From contig CAUJNA010003827.1 in assembly GCA_963377175.1 (NCBI GenBank), positions 997,646 through 1,061,645 on the forward strand: a DNA stretch of 64,000 nt, given 5' to 3'. This DNA is from Effrenium voratum. Taxonomy: Eukaryota > Sar > Dinophyceae > Suessiales > Symbiodiniaceae. This document shows positions 44,150 through 55,577 of the stretch, one piece after another (within the stretch, counting starts at the first letter, position 1; each line of letters starts with the position of its first letter). Both the position numbers and the translations under genes were made by a program. The notes under the pieces were generated by a model. The model was not told where the DNA came from and did no database searches. It saw only the letters and a program-made list of their open reading frames with translations.

Positions 44150-44620
44150 TCTTTCGCGAATCTTTCGCGACTCCATCGCCACGCCCTTTTGTTTGCAGCG
44201 TGCGCTCTGGAGCCACTGTGGCTGCTGCAGTTGTGCTTGCAAACACGGTAGCCGCAGTTCACTTGCGTGCAGTACGTAGTGTCAAGTGCAGGCAGTCACC
44301 GTCATTCGCCCTTGCCACTTGCGGTTGCCGGCGATGTGCGGAACCTTGCAACAAGCTCCCTGGCCTTTCGCCGGTCTTTCGCGGATCTTTCGCGAAACTT
44401 GCTCCAAAATAGCCCAGCCAACGTTATTGATTTGCACCAATCCCAACAAAGGCAGTCAATAATGCAAGTGTAGGTGCTGCGTATCTCCCTCTCTACAAGG
44501 GAGCGGGGTCTGCAAACATGTAAGTGCACAGGCAGGCCTCCAAGAATTCAACGCGGAATCTTTCGCGAAAAAATAAGTTTCTTTCGCGAACTCCATCGCC
44601 GATCTTTCGCGGAGGGATTT
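44150..44620. repeat. Cluster of CTTTCGCG motifs
   Basis: Seven copies of CTTTCGCG in three groups (44152-44173, 44378-44397, 44558-44618), several with an adjacent GAACTCCATCGCC-like block, so partly a diverged tandem duplication. Confidence 0.75.
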
Positions 44621-45066
44621 AAGCCAAAACGAATGGTCACCGAATACATAACTCTTTGCAAGGACCTTTTGATCAACCCCCATATACTCCTGCACGTGTT
44701 TCTGGACCAAACCCTGATGCTGCTGCGCAGGGCTTTTAGGGTCGACATGAGATGGGCTCCGGCATCCTCCTGAAAAAGCTGTGCTTGTCCACCCATGCTT
44801 CTTGCTGTGTGTGTGTGTGCCGTGCTGCAGTCTGCTGAGGCCAGTCCTTTGCTTCTTCTGCGTGTTTCTTTTGCAATCCTGGTGGCGGCCAGTTTAGTGG
44901 AGCTTCTGGGCACCGACGACCACTCAAGTGCCATCTTAAGCACTGTGGTTGGGGGTGATGCTGGTAGCCACCAGTTTAGTCGACGACCACAATAGTCTAC
45001 GGACCACATCTCTAGTCTATGCAGCACTTCATGCTGCTTCTTTGCATGTATTGAAGTAATCCTCAC

Positions 45067-45187
45067 TCAGGGATCCTTACATTATACACCTGAACATTGC
45101 CTTGTAAATGGTGGTTTCCCTTTATTTTGGTGTTGAAAAACCAACATGTTTCAATTGGTTGCAAAATGTATCCTTTAAGGAGCCCTG
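45067..45187. repeat. About 120-bp dispersed repeat, copy 2
   Basis: TCAGGGATCCTTACATTATA to AAGGAGCCCTG; about 90 percent identical to 32835-32949. Confidence 0.78.
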
Positions 45188-45291
45188 CTCACTGCATGGC
45201 TTGTTTGATGCGATGTGATTGGTTGCTCAAGCGCGGTCGAGGTCGAGCTGCAGCCGCGAGAAAATATTTTTTACAAACGCTGCCAGTGGGA

Positions 45292-45372
45292 CTAGGTCCT
45301 CCAGTAGAGAGGTTAGAATAAGGATGCCAACCCTCCAAAAAAAAGGTAAAAGGGCACTACTGGGGGACCTAG
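45292..45372. mobile_element. Type-A MITE, short internally deleted copy
   Basis: Both ends (CTAGGTCCTCCAG and CTGGGGGACCTAG) are intact, but the CTGTAGTCTATTTTAG core is deleted, leaving 81 bp. Confidence 0.82.
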
Positions 45373-46301
45373 GGGGTTTGCATGATTTAGGGACCAACCC
45401 AAAACCTGCGGTTTGCCCCTCCGATCGTTTAATTTTGAGAGCCACACCCATATAGCTCCTTAGCCGGCCTTTTTCAAGGGAAGCCACATGTCTAGGTCAC
45501 TCAGGTCAACTCCTTTGAGGCAGCTCGTTGCATAGGTCATGTCCAAATCTTTGGATATCCCATTTGGTGGATACGGTCATAGGGCTTCTGTTGGACCGTT
45601 AGGTTTCAAAAGTCCTCTGCGAGGCTTGCTTTGATGGCCTACTATGCCTACTCACTCTCGCGCCCGGGAGGAAAACACCCATTGTAGGGGTCCCCGATTT
45701 TGACACAGATCCACAAATCTTGCAGAACTACATGACTACCATGAATGCAACAAACGTTGTCTTATGCAAGAGTACTCCATGCGTCATGGTTCTACAGTCC
45801 AAATTGTGATCCATTTCCAAAGGGGAGAGTGGGATTGATTGGGGGGGTCCTCAGTTCCACAGGCAAAATGGGACCGCAAACACTTCCAGTCACCCCTCCT
45901 CCTCCAATTCCATTTCGAAGGGGATTTCCTGGTAGAACAAGACCAACGCTGACTTTTGCCCCCGAAACCGCCACTTGACTAACCTTGAGGATCATTTTCT
46001 ACCCCTCAATGCGATAAAAGTGAAAAGTTCAAAGGGGTCTTTTGGTACCTCAGACGGGTTTAGAAGGGATTTGGATCCTTCCGTTTCCGCCGCCAGATCC
46101 CTCCATTCCGCGCCTTTTTGTCCTGGACATGTTGTGCGATGGGGGCGGTAGTTTTGATGCTGATGGAGTGTGGCAGCTTTGGGACGCAAACCTCGTTCAG
46201 TCCTCGGAACTGCAAAACCCGCGACAAAATCCTGGGCTGAAACCGGCAATCCCTGATATCCTTCAAAATAAAATCCGAAAGTCTGAAAGTCCTAGTTTAT
46301 G

Positions 46302-46425
46302 GGGTCCTCCAGTAGAGAAGTTAGAAAAAGGGTACCAACTTTTTTCTGTAGTCTATTTTAGTAGGGGAACCGAATCTCCCAACCAAGAAGAGGGTTAAGA
46401 AGGGGCACCTAGCTGGGGGACCTAG
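46302..46425. mobile_element. Type-A MITE, copy lacking the first bases
   Basis: GGTCCTCCAGTAGAGAAG to GGGGGACCTAG. The leading CTA is replaced, and no clear target duplication is seen. Confidence 0.8.
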
Positions 46426-46508
46426 TTGATCTGGGCCAACGACCAAAGCTATTCCAGCTGGAAACTAGGAATCCCAAAGAAACATTCATCCAGCTCGTCT
46501 TCCCAGCT

Positions 46509-46598
46509 GGGTGTGGGGTACCCAAAATGGACCCCTGGAAAATGGAAACAAAGACGAAAACCTGCGGGCCCCTGACGGTTTAATTTTGACCCATACCC
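46509..46598. mobile_element. Type-C MITE
   Basis: GGGTGTGGGGTACCC to TTTTGACCCATACCC, flanked by the 4-bp duplication AGCT. Confidence 0.82.
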
Positions 46599-47408
46599 AG
46601 CTCGGATTTCGCCCCAGAATTGCTGATTCGTGCTTCGCCCTGGCACAGCTTAGCGACGGAATCAAAGTGACACGCTCTGAAGGTCACTCTCAGATACCTA
46701 GTGGATTTATATGGCAAAAAAAAGGGCATCCTTTTTTGGGTTGGTTGAAATCAAAGGGGGACCTGTCGCACAAAAGTTGAAGGACAGAACTGGGCAACTG
46801 GGCAACTGGGGACATGTTGGGGCGTGGAGTAAATGGCTTCTTTTTGCCTCACATCCCAGCCATCCTCAGTCCATTTCGATCCCACTCCGAGCCTTAGGCT
46901 CGGAGGTGGACTCTTCACCGAAGGTGACTCGTGCTTGAAAAAAACCAAAATCCGATCGCGGCAGCATTTGGATTGCCTCGCTTTTGCCAACCAAATACAC
47001 ACAGAAACGACGGCAAGTGAGGTGAAACCTGGTTGCCCATGTAAAAACGACCTGCCCAGTGCCACGGCCTGCGGGGAAACTGCAAAGGGACCCCTTTGGA
47101 CCAAGGACAATGCCCAACGAAAGAAGATGTGCCACTGGACAGGACTGGGCCACTTGAGGTTGCGGAAATTAGCCAAATCTCTGGGACTGGAACTGCCCAA
47201 GGGACACGCAACACTCGGTGAAAGCCGTGGGCACTGAAATGGTGAACCATTTCAGCAGGCTCCAGCTTAAAATTCAAAACCCGGCATGGAAGCAGCTGGG
47301 GCGGTTTTGCAGCGCTATGGCCCAGAACCGGCTCACAGCAATCAACAAACATCCGCCCAAAGCGACGTTGGGCCAACAGCCGCAGCGACAAACTAGCCTC
47401 TAGTCTTC

Positions 47409-47487
47409 CAACTGCTTCTGCGTCCACGGGCCAATTGGCCCGATGGGCAGAACGATGGCCGCCAAAAGCATTTCATGGGGCCCAAAG
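47409..47487 (-). CDS. CER1/WAX2-like gene, candidate upstream exon (a)
   Basis: Frame reads FGPHEMLLAAIVLPIGPIGP, a hydrophobic stretch that fits the segment between the second histidine cluster and the GHCNFE region of the family. The acceptor is preceded by pyrimidines (TTCTCAG). A GA donor after CAGTTG would leave phase 0, matching the next exon. The placement rests on position and hydrophobicity only; it could belong to the tail of the channel gene or be chance. Confidence 0.42.
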
Positions 47488-48582
47488 CTGAGAATACTCT
47501 GACACGTTGGTGCAGCCTCCACACGAACAGTCGTATGCTTGCCCTGGCCGGGGACTCTCTAAGGGGTACAACCTTCACGGTGCAGACTGTATCTGGACTG
47601 AGGATTGATCTTTAACAACCCGGCAATTTCTGACATCCGGCCAACAGCCAACCAACTCCCCGCCACCCCTCGCAATACGTCTATTCGCCAGCTTCATGGG
47701 CAAAAGAACAAAGATAGCAACAAACATCTGGTCTACAGCCGTGCAAACGCTGGCTAAAGTTGAACGACATATTGGTAAATGGCCTGTCAGCAATGTCAGT
47801 CGGCACCCTCCCAACCAAAGTTTCTATTTGGCTTCCCTCTAGTGTCCAACCAAACAGGCATCCCCAAAAGGGCTGTCTATGGAGCCACATTCCCCAAAAG
47901 TTGGACAAACAAACAAGCGGGGATATGGAGGGAGCGGGGATATGGGGGGATTCCCTTGGCGCCATTTCCCATCTCAAACTTCGTCAAGGTGCATCAAACG
48001 GGGGAATCCTCCCGTATCAACCTGGTTCCCCCTGTAGCCCTGCTAGTTGGTTTCCGTTATAGAATGTATATTTTAGTGTTTGCTTCACTTTGAGTCACGG
48101 GTAAAACTCGTAAAATGTATCCTAAGTCTACCCCAGCCCTGAAAAAGGCTCTTCGGAAGTCATCTTCAGCACTCAAATTCTCTCAGCTGCGCCAAACCTG
48201 GGCCTCATGGCTTAGACTCGAGGGCTTGCAGTTCAAACCCTCGGCCTCCAGGGACCAAAACTTGGTCGCTACTCGGCAAACAACTTCTTTTTAGAACTTG
48301 CTTTGGGTCCAATTCGGAAAATCATCCAAGAGCTTCAGGCAACAAGTCCAAAGGTCCAAAGGTCCAACCAGATCACCATAAGTCTAGGGACACTTCCCCA
48401 TTCTTTCCAGGGATGCTTCTTTTCAGAAAACCATCACAACTCCAGGGGAAACAGCTGGTTTTTCAAAGGAATGGTTGAAAAGAATGGACAAGGAATCAGC
48501 GCCTCGAATAAGAGGCTGTTTCAGCAGGTCTTCAAATTATTCTCCGGGCTACACCTGGGCACTGCGTGCAGGGCCCCGCCAC
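47488..48582. other. Probable boundary between the channel and CER1-like genes
   Basis: No convincing exon on either strand. The 3' end of the channel and the 5' end of the CER1-like gene should both lie near here. Confidence 0.35.
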
Positions 48583-48659
48583 CTCAGGTGCGCTTTCAGC
48601 TCCGCCACCACGTCCTTGTGCAGGGCCTCAAGCTCGGCCTTGCTCTCTTGCCGCATCTC
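48583..48659 (-). CDS. Cation channel exon I: coiled coil
   Basis: Reads EMRQESKAELEALHKDVVAE then LKAHL, a charged coiled-coil segment. It joins exon H in phase 0. Sites are TTCTTAG|GAG and CTGAG|GTGGCG. Further C-terminal exons are expected but not seen. Confidence 0.78.
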
Positions 48660-49041
48660 CTAAGAATCGGGGTATGAGGACAGCAAAAAGCGCGATATGG
48701 CTGTGGTGGTCAAAACCAATGGGATCCCATTTTGGGGGTTTTCGGTGCACGCATTTCGTGTGGATTGGGATGGTCACTGGGGGTACAGGATTTAAAAAGC
48801 GAGATACTGTGGATGGACAAAATCCATTTCGCACCAGTTTGAAATCATGAGAACCCATTGTTTGTTGGTGTTTACAGGGGAATCATCATTCCAGGGATTT
48901 TGAGGTGGTGCAGGATTTCATACCCCCCAAAAAAATAAATAAATACATAAATAAAGTTAGGCTGCATTTTTGCGGGTAGACATTATGCGGGTTTTCGAGA
49001 CGGGTTTATACGGGTTTATCAACGGGTCAGTGGTAAAGTTG

Positions 49042-49182
49042 TGAGCACTCCAAACCCATCGGCATCAAAATGGTCGTAATCCCAGAACCATGTCAAGAAC
49101 TAAGAAGGCGGATATCCGCACCCATTCACGGTGGGGATTGTCCCCTACTAATCTTCATCTACCCAGGTGTTGATTGTGGCTC
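49042..49182. mobile_element. Type-B MITE, left end decayed
   Basis: Core (AGAACCATGTCAAGAACTAAG) and right end GATTGTGGCTC are clear; the left end is diverged. Confidence 0.72.
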
Positions 49183-50243
49183 AAGTGGAGTCTGGTATGA
49201 GCTGTTAGCATGCCTTTTGTGGGCATGAAGTGCTCGGACTCTTTGGCAAAACAAGGACGTGTGTGTGTGTGAGAAACTTATGGGGAAGCATGAGTTTAAC
49301 TTATTTAAAAGAAACAGGAGAGTAAAAGAAGGCCCAGCCAAACTGGCAACTTTGTTTTCAACCACCTCAGGACGAAGTGGGGCTCTTTGGGCTGTGGGGC
49401 TCTTTGGGCTACATGGGGACCAACGGGGACGTGCGTCCCCTGGTTGAAAGCTGGTCATCTCCGGAAGACCAAACAAAAAGAACGAGATGAAGGCAACAAC
49501 CATTTTCCAGTGCTGCTGCCAATCAATCAACTAGTCCACGAATGTTCAATGCTCGAAGCTCCTTGTGGATTTCCGCGCGCGGGAAAGAGGTTGTCTTCCT
49601 TTGGCAGCCAAGAAGCCCTTAAGAAGCACCAAACAAAGGCACCACAGCAGCCGGGCTGGAAAGAATACCTATCTTGCGTGACCCTAATTGTCGGTGCCCA
49701 GTTGTCAAACCGTGTCATGTCAGTCACGGATTGTCGCCAGCATACCCATTGCAAGGCCGGAAGCAAACCATCCAACTATCTAACCGATCGGCAACCTTCC
49801 CAAGCAAGGTTCATTCACATTTGCACACCTACAGTTGCCGACACAGGGCCTTCCCCCCCGCCCCGTTCCAATGTGTGTATGGGGCCCCTTACCTTCACGA
49901 GGGTCAAAACATCAACCCAAAGGCCAATGCCACTAGTAAGGCTGTTCTTTTCTTTATTTTTTGCAGAGCGCAAGGGTTGTCACAAAATGAGACCCCCGTG
50001 TTTCTTGGTTCCCCAAAGGTTCTGAGATGTTTTTAAATGAAATCTTTGGGACTAGAGACACGATCTTTCCCCGTCCCCGAGCCGCGGCGAACCCCTTGTT
50101 AAAACCATGCCGCAAGAGTCTTGGCAGCATTCTGAGTTCCCTTTCACTCAAAACCTTCAGACTGCAAAACACATGTTTTCATATTATGTTCAATATTTCG
50201 CCAACCTAAACACATCGGAGTCCCCAGTTAGATGCTTCCGTAC

Positions 50244-50328
50244 TTCGCCAAGCTCAACAAGGCTTCCGTCCTGAACCATCTGCTGCACCGCTTTGGTGGC
50301 GAGCAGAGAGGCCACAGTGTCGCTCTTC
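50244..50328 (-). CDS. Cation channel exon H
   Basis: Encodes KSDTVASLLATKAVQQMVQD and GSLVELGE. The acceptor CCAG|GAAG and donor GAA|GTACGG are clear. The same frame stays open upstream to about 50600, but that part is not supported by the family and is regarded as intron. Confidence 0.85.
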
Positions 50329-52045
50329 CTGGACCCACTTTGCACTGGCTCTGGACTGATTTTTCCCATGTGCAAAGCCCGAAGTACGGCCGCAAAAGCA
50401 GTCTCGTGTCGTTTCCCTTCATCCACCACAATGGCAACCGGTGCTGCCGGGGTTGAAGGGAAGCGGTTGCTCGTTCGGTACATCTGGCCATCTGCTCGTG
50501 TAAGCCGTCCCTGAAAGCCGGCCAGTTGGGCATTCTGCGAATACAGACCCGCCTTTGTCAATGTTAATGCCTGCCACCCTCCACTTGCGCAGCCTTCAAT
50601 GGCTCACAATTCCAGGAAAATGTAAGCTTGGTCAATAACCTGAACCTGCCTTTTTGCAACTACACACCAATGCGCACACAAGAAGGTGGCTTGTGTCCAC
50701 GAAAAAGAAGAACACAAAACCAACCACAACTTGGTGGCCATCCTTTGGTACTAGGCATTTGTTGATCCATTGGAGCCCAGCCAAAGCCATCTATGAACGT
50801 CGCTTCGATTGGTGGACATAAGCCTTAGGATTTGGCCAATCCCTTGGTCACATGTAAGCCAAGGGCAACGCTAGTCCAATTAATGTGTTCACTTTAGTCC
50901 CACGTCAATTTGGATGCAAGTTGCAATGCCTCCATTTCAATCTGCTTGATCATTTCTTCCCCCTCCTGGTGTCACCTTCCCCATCATGTTCAATCTGCGT
51001 ATATATATATATATATATATAAAAACTCTACAGCGCTGAAATCAAGCAAAACCTAGGCACCCGGGGGGGGTAGCATATATATATATATATATTATATATA
51101 CATAAATAGGTCAAGCACAATATTGCTTTTGAGGTCCTCACTAGTTTAGCAGGGATAGTGAGGCACCACATGAATCGCTAGAAGGCAATAGGCTTCCGCA
51201 AACTCCGAAGGAAGGTTCTTAGCGGGGCTGATTCTCTTCCGATTGACACCTGGAAACATGGCGATACGGAATAGGCATAATATAGCGATACGGAATAGGT
51301 TTTAAAGCAACAGTACCAATCGTCAGCAGATCGCATTTGTCGTCACCCGTGTACCGTACCCAGGTTCTGAACTTGAACGTGGATATTGATGTGAAGAATG
51401 AGTTAGGGAGCAACAGTCTGCAATGGACAGTTTCAGATGTGGCATATTCTCGCTGCCGTACTCAGTGGGCACCCAACTGTACCATCTGTATAGCTATTGT
51501 ATTCACGTGCTTTTCTTTTGAGCCGCTATTGTGGCAAATGACACTGACACTTGTGGCTTGTCTCTCACACAAATTCGAACAGACGCTTGCTGTGCCCAAA
51601 GAAGGCTAGCCCTTGGACACTTCGGCCTAAAGCATTGAGGTCGACTTTTTGCAGGAATCGCTGCATGCCTTGCGGATTACACAACCAGCTTTTTCGCCCT
51701 TCTACACCAAGCCAAACGAAGTAGGGGTAAGGTCGGCAAGGGAAGCAATCTGCAACTTGTGTGCAAATGTTCATCAAGTGGCTCCTGTGTTGAGGGGCCT
51801 CCTGTTCATGCTAGTACGAAGAGAAAAATCATCAAGAAACATGATACAACACACACACACACACCAAATGTGAGCCCCCCCAAATTCATCAACCGCTCTC
51901 TTGACAAACAAGGAACCACAAGTGGCAACGGAGCAGAAAGGAAATCTATTAGTACCATGTTGTTCTGGTCAACCGTTGAAGATCATGTGAAAACTTTAAA
52001 ACTGCTGAGAGGAGTACGTCTGGCAGTGCAAATCAGCCAGGACGC
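50329..52045 (-). other. Channel intron G-H
   Basis: GC...AG intron of 1.7 kb. AT tracts near 51.0-51.1 kb and a short tandem GCGATACGGAATAGG at 51262 and 51286. A plus-strand 90-codon frame at 51337 is unsupported. Confidence 0.55.
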
Positions 52046-52132
52046 TTCACATCGCCCCGAATCTTCAGAAGCCCGTGCACTAGCTCGGTAATATGAAGTG
52101 TTCCACTTCCGTCCGCATCGATGATTTCAAAC
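52046..52132 (-). CDS. Cation channel exon G: EF-hand
   Basis: Encodes FEIIDADGSGTLHITELVHG then LLKIRGDV. The 12-residue calcium loop DADGSGTLHITE has D, D, S, T and E at the liganding positions 1, 3, 5, 7 and 12. The donor GTGAA|GC gives DVKKSD when joined to exon H. Confidence 0.92.
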
Positions 52133-52496
52133 CTCGAATCAGCAGTTGGGAACTTGTGAGGCGTACCATCGTGCCGAACACTTTCGCCCACACTCTCCAT
52201 GTACGCTGGCAGCACACTGGCCTAGCTCTACTGGCTACGCAAGCTTCAAGTCAAACATATATCAGCCCACCAGAGCCACGAAACATGCATCAGTGATCAA
52301 ATACAATCTTACACCACACACCAAAACCCAACGCGCGTCTATATCATCCAAATCAAACTGGTTGCGCGAACATACTTGCGCCTGCGGCGATTCCTTGCCC
52401 CAAATTTGCGTGTGCACCCTCAGAGGAACATGTCACCACTCGTTCCCGCGACCGCAGCAGACGTCGGCGGAATGAGCCGAGTCGTAGCAGTAGCAG

Positions 52497-52615
52497 TCGC
52501 AGCAACAGCAGCTAGTGGTAGTAGCAGCAGCAGCGGCAGCAGCAGTAGTAGCAGTAGTGGTGGTAGTAGTAGAAGAAGTAGCAGCAGCAGTCGTGGTCGT
52601 AGGCTGCCGTAGACG
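52497..52615. repeat. AGC/AGT mixed trinucleotide repeat
   Basis: Imperfect GCAGCA, GTAGCAG and GTAGTA units; a plus-strand frame encodes a serine run. Confidence 0.88.
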
Positions 52616-52723
52616 ATCCTAGGCCCAGTCACATCGTGTTAGTAGTAGTTGCAGTAGCGGAAGACGTCGCAGAGGCAGAAGCAGTAGTAGTAGTACGTAG
52701 TAGCAGAAGTAGTCGTATAGTAC

Positions 52724-52845
<122 letters not shown>

Positions 52846-52917
52846 CCGCAGAACGTGTGGTTCGCCCAGAGCCGCCTTAGGCACTTTGGTGTAGGGCTAC
52901 AAGGTAGGTTTTGCCCT

Positions 52918-53025
52918 CAAACCCTCAGTTTAGGGTTAGGTTTAGGGCTTCACTTGCCTCAACCCTCAGCCAACCTTAGGTTGGGACTTAACATGCCTTC
53001 AAATTTAGGGTTTAGGTTTTGGGCT
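52918..53025. repeat. Interstitial TTTAGGG-like words
   Basis: GTTTAGGGTTAGGTTTAGGG near 52928 and TTTAGGGTTTAGG near 53002, amid CCCTCAG-rich DNA. Confidence 0.6.
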
Positions 53026-53302
53026 TAACTGCCCTTCAGCCTCAGGGCTTAACTTGCACCAAACCCTCAGTTGGGGTCTAGACTCAACTTTTACCTTGCC
53101 CCCGCCGATCGTGCAACGGAGATGCGCGGAGACCTTCGTTTCTCACCAACTCACAGAAATCCTCAGGCTAGCGACAGGCCAGCCAGCCGCAAAAAACGCA
53201 AGTAGCAACCCCTGCGAAAGCCGCAGCCTGCGCAGCGCTCGCGCGTCGCATGTGGTCTTGCGATGTCTTGGAACATAGGCGGATCGTTCTGAGGCGCGTG
53301 TC

Positions 53303-53406
53303 CTGAACCGCTAGCAGGCGCAAGGGAGTCTGCGCGTGTGGGTCCCCCAGAGAAAAATGTGCCTCCGGGCAAACCAAGTGCTGCCCGTAGTAGTACAGCG
53401 CAAACA
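53303..53406 (-). CDS. Candidate exon nested in a channel intron, unknown product
   Basis: Reads FALYYYGQHLVCPEAHFSLG and DPHAQTPLRLLAVQ after a very good acceptor (TTTTTTCTGCAG|TG). The apparent donor is GA (CAG|GA). Exons F and G of the channel join perfectly without it, so it is either an alternative exon or belongs to another gene. Confidence 0.45.
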
Positions 53407-53999
53407 CTGCAGAAAAAACACATTGAAAAAGAACTCCGGGGCTTGAGATTGCAAAATCTAGGAGGTTGCATCTGCATTTGCTGCTAAGACATTGAGCCCC
53501 CCTGGATTGTTCGTCCAATTCAAAGTTGTGTGATGAAGACAGCATGTTTGACCATCAGGGGAGCGCCCGCTCAGAAATCCTGTCTTAGCGGGGAGCCTTT
53601 CAACAAGGCTCCAAAAGGGAAGCGCCGGCCTAAGAAATCCAGGGGCTCAATTTCGTTCAGTGGAGGGTTCCCAAAATGGCTCCAGAAGGGAAGTGCCCTA
53701 GTGGGGCAGGGCTCCTAACAGCTGCAAAAGCTCTCAAAAAGCATTGACCATCAGGGAAGCGCCCGCTAAAGATCCAAGACATTCAACCCCTGAATTGCTT
53801 GGCGAAAGACAACAGCGCACGCCAAGCCTGGAACAAATGATTTCTGGGTGTAAGGCCACTACGCCAGCTCACCTTGCTATGCGTGGCTGCCTGGGACCCT
53901 TAAACCACAAAAAAATGCTCGGGCGATATCCCCAACAGCACCACACCCTCCCAGAATCCAGCCGCCTTGTAACTTTGAAAAGCAAAGCTAAGAGTGACA

Positions 54000-54290
54000 G
54001 CGCAATCGGCCCCTGATCGGGGCAATCAAGGCCCGGTCGGGGCCCGACGGTGCAATCGGGGCTTGATTGGGGTCCGACGGTGCTATCAGGGCCCGATCTG
54101 GGCCCAGCCACCCATATTATTGCTCAACGCCGGTTTTCCGTTGGATGCGGCCTTGCAGCTGTATCTAGCAAAACTAGGCGATGCCAAGCTTGGTACAGTT
54201 GACAGGGCCCGACTGAGTTGGGGCCGGATCGGGGAGTGATGGCGCAATTGGGGCTGATTGGGCCTTCGGGCCCCGACAATCGGGCTTCCA
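54000..54290. repeat. Degenerate CAATCGGGGC / GGGCCCGA repeat
   Basis: About ten loose copies of GCAATCGGGGC and GGGCCCGACGG type words. Confidence 0.7.
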
Positions 54291-54699
54291 TGAGAGTTGA
54301 GTTTCAGGGTTCCACAAAATTCTGCGAGGGCTGTGGGATGGCGGCCCTGAGGTTTCACAGGGCTTCGCAGAGTTCCGCAAGCATTCCACAAGGGTTCCAC
54401 AAGGCTCCACAAAGGTTCCAGAAATGTTCTGCAAGGTTCCGTGGAGCAGTAAATTGAGGAAAACTAAACAAAACCGAAACCAACGGTTTTCATCACACTT
54501 GCACTGTTTTGTCACTTGCTCACTTGCTCAGGCAACGCGGCCCGAAATGTTGGCTTTGTGGCAAATCAGATGACGTTGCTGCGGGACTCACTGTGCAGCA
54601 GAGTAAATGCTTACCATTGCTGAGTATTACTTGGTGGGCTTTGGGTTCCAAGAATTCCACGAGGCTGCGAGGGCTATGGGGTAAGGTTCCAAAAACCGC

Positions 54700-55110
54700 T
54701 CCACAAGGTTTCCACCAGGTTCTGCAAAAGCTATGGGGTAGCCCTCAGGAAAAGTTTCACGCTGAGTTCCAGCCCGCAAGCCCTCATGGAACCCTGGTGG
54801 AACACTGGTGGAACCCTGCTAGAACCCTTGTGGAACCTTTCGCAGCCCTGGTGGAACCCTTGTGGAGCCTTCCTCAAACCACCCCGGACCACCCAGCAGC
54901 CCTTGCAGAATTTTTGGAACCCTGGTGCAACCCTGGTGCAACCCTGGTGGAACCCTGGTGGAACCCTCGTACAACCTTACCTCAAACCACCCCGGACCAC
55001 CCCGTAGCTCTCGCAGAACCTGGTGGAACCCTGATGGAACCCTGATGGAACCCCCTGGTGGAACCCTGGTGGAACCCTCGTGGAACCTTACTTCAGGGCC
55101 GCCCCGGACC
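54700..55110. repeat. Degenerate minisatellite, TGGTGGAACCC unit
   Basis: GTGGAACCCTGGTGGAACCC-type units in 10-18-bp steps, with more diverged GGTTCCACAAGG relatives from 54300. Confidence 0.85.
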
Positions 55111-55523
55111 ACCCCGGAGCCTATCTGGGCTGAGACCCCAAAGCTTTCAGCTGTTGGGGAAAAAGGTTCCGTTCAAACACCAAAAAAAGGGGTGATAAGC
55201 GAAAAGGCCGCCAAGAAATTGAGCCCCTGAACTTCTTCGCAGGGCAGTCCTGCATCCACCGGAAAGGCATGGTTGGAGGATATGATTCACACAGGTCGAA
55301 TCTCCACTGTTCACCTACGTGAGTCTTTACAAAACGTAAAAAGCCACTATGAACTTAAGCCCGGCGGCAGAACACCTTCGCCTTATGTTGATCAATCCTG
55401 AAAATTGCAGATTGCAGAGCGGAAACGAAAAACATCCGCGAGCAGGGGCAAATCCAATGAAACACCCATGAAAACAAGACACTTGCAGGTGGATCCTTTG
55501 GGCTTCTCTCATGGCCGGGCGGC

Positions 55524-55577
55524 AGATTCGCTCGGTCGGGGGGTAAGTCCAGGTCATCCATCAGGTGTTGGACCGTC
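55524..55577 (-). CDS. Cation channel exon F
   Basis: A 54-nt exon reading TVQHLMDDLDLPPDRAN plus a split leucine codon. CT|GC at its end and AG|G at the EF-hand exon join to RANLFEIIDADG, the expected entry into an EF-hand. Confidence 0.85.

Larger units (their letters stand above)
42878..47408 (-). other. Intron or intergenic stretch upstream of exon (b)
   Basis: TTG and CTGT arrays, the CTTTCGCG cluster, type-A and type-C elements. Plus-strand frames at 46120-46250 and 46930-47237 look mildly coding but have no splice or motif support. Confidence 0.45.

Noticed and set aside
43294..44412. 372-codon plus-strand frame with poly-Leu and CLSVCLSV
   Set aside because: Translation of TTG and CTGT arrays.
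46833..47237. 134-codon plus-strand frame
   Set aside because: Reasonable composition but no motif, splice support or start context; left uncalled.
49527..49620. Possible extra channel exon (AEIHKELRALN) near 49.57 kb
   Set aside because: Exons H and I join directly in phase 0, and none of the acceptors here keeps the frame with a sensible sequence.
50329..50600. Upstream extension of the channel exon H frame
   Set aside because: Open and protein-like, but joining it breaks the family sequence between the EF-hand and KSDTVAS; the internal acceptor CCAG|GAAG fits better.
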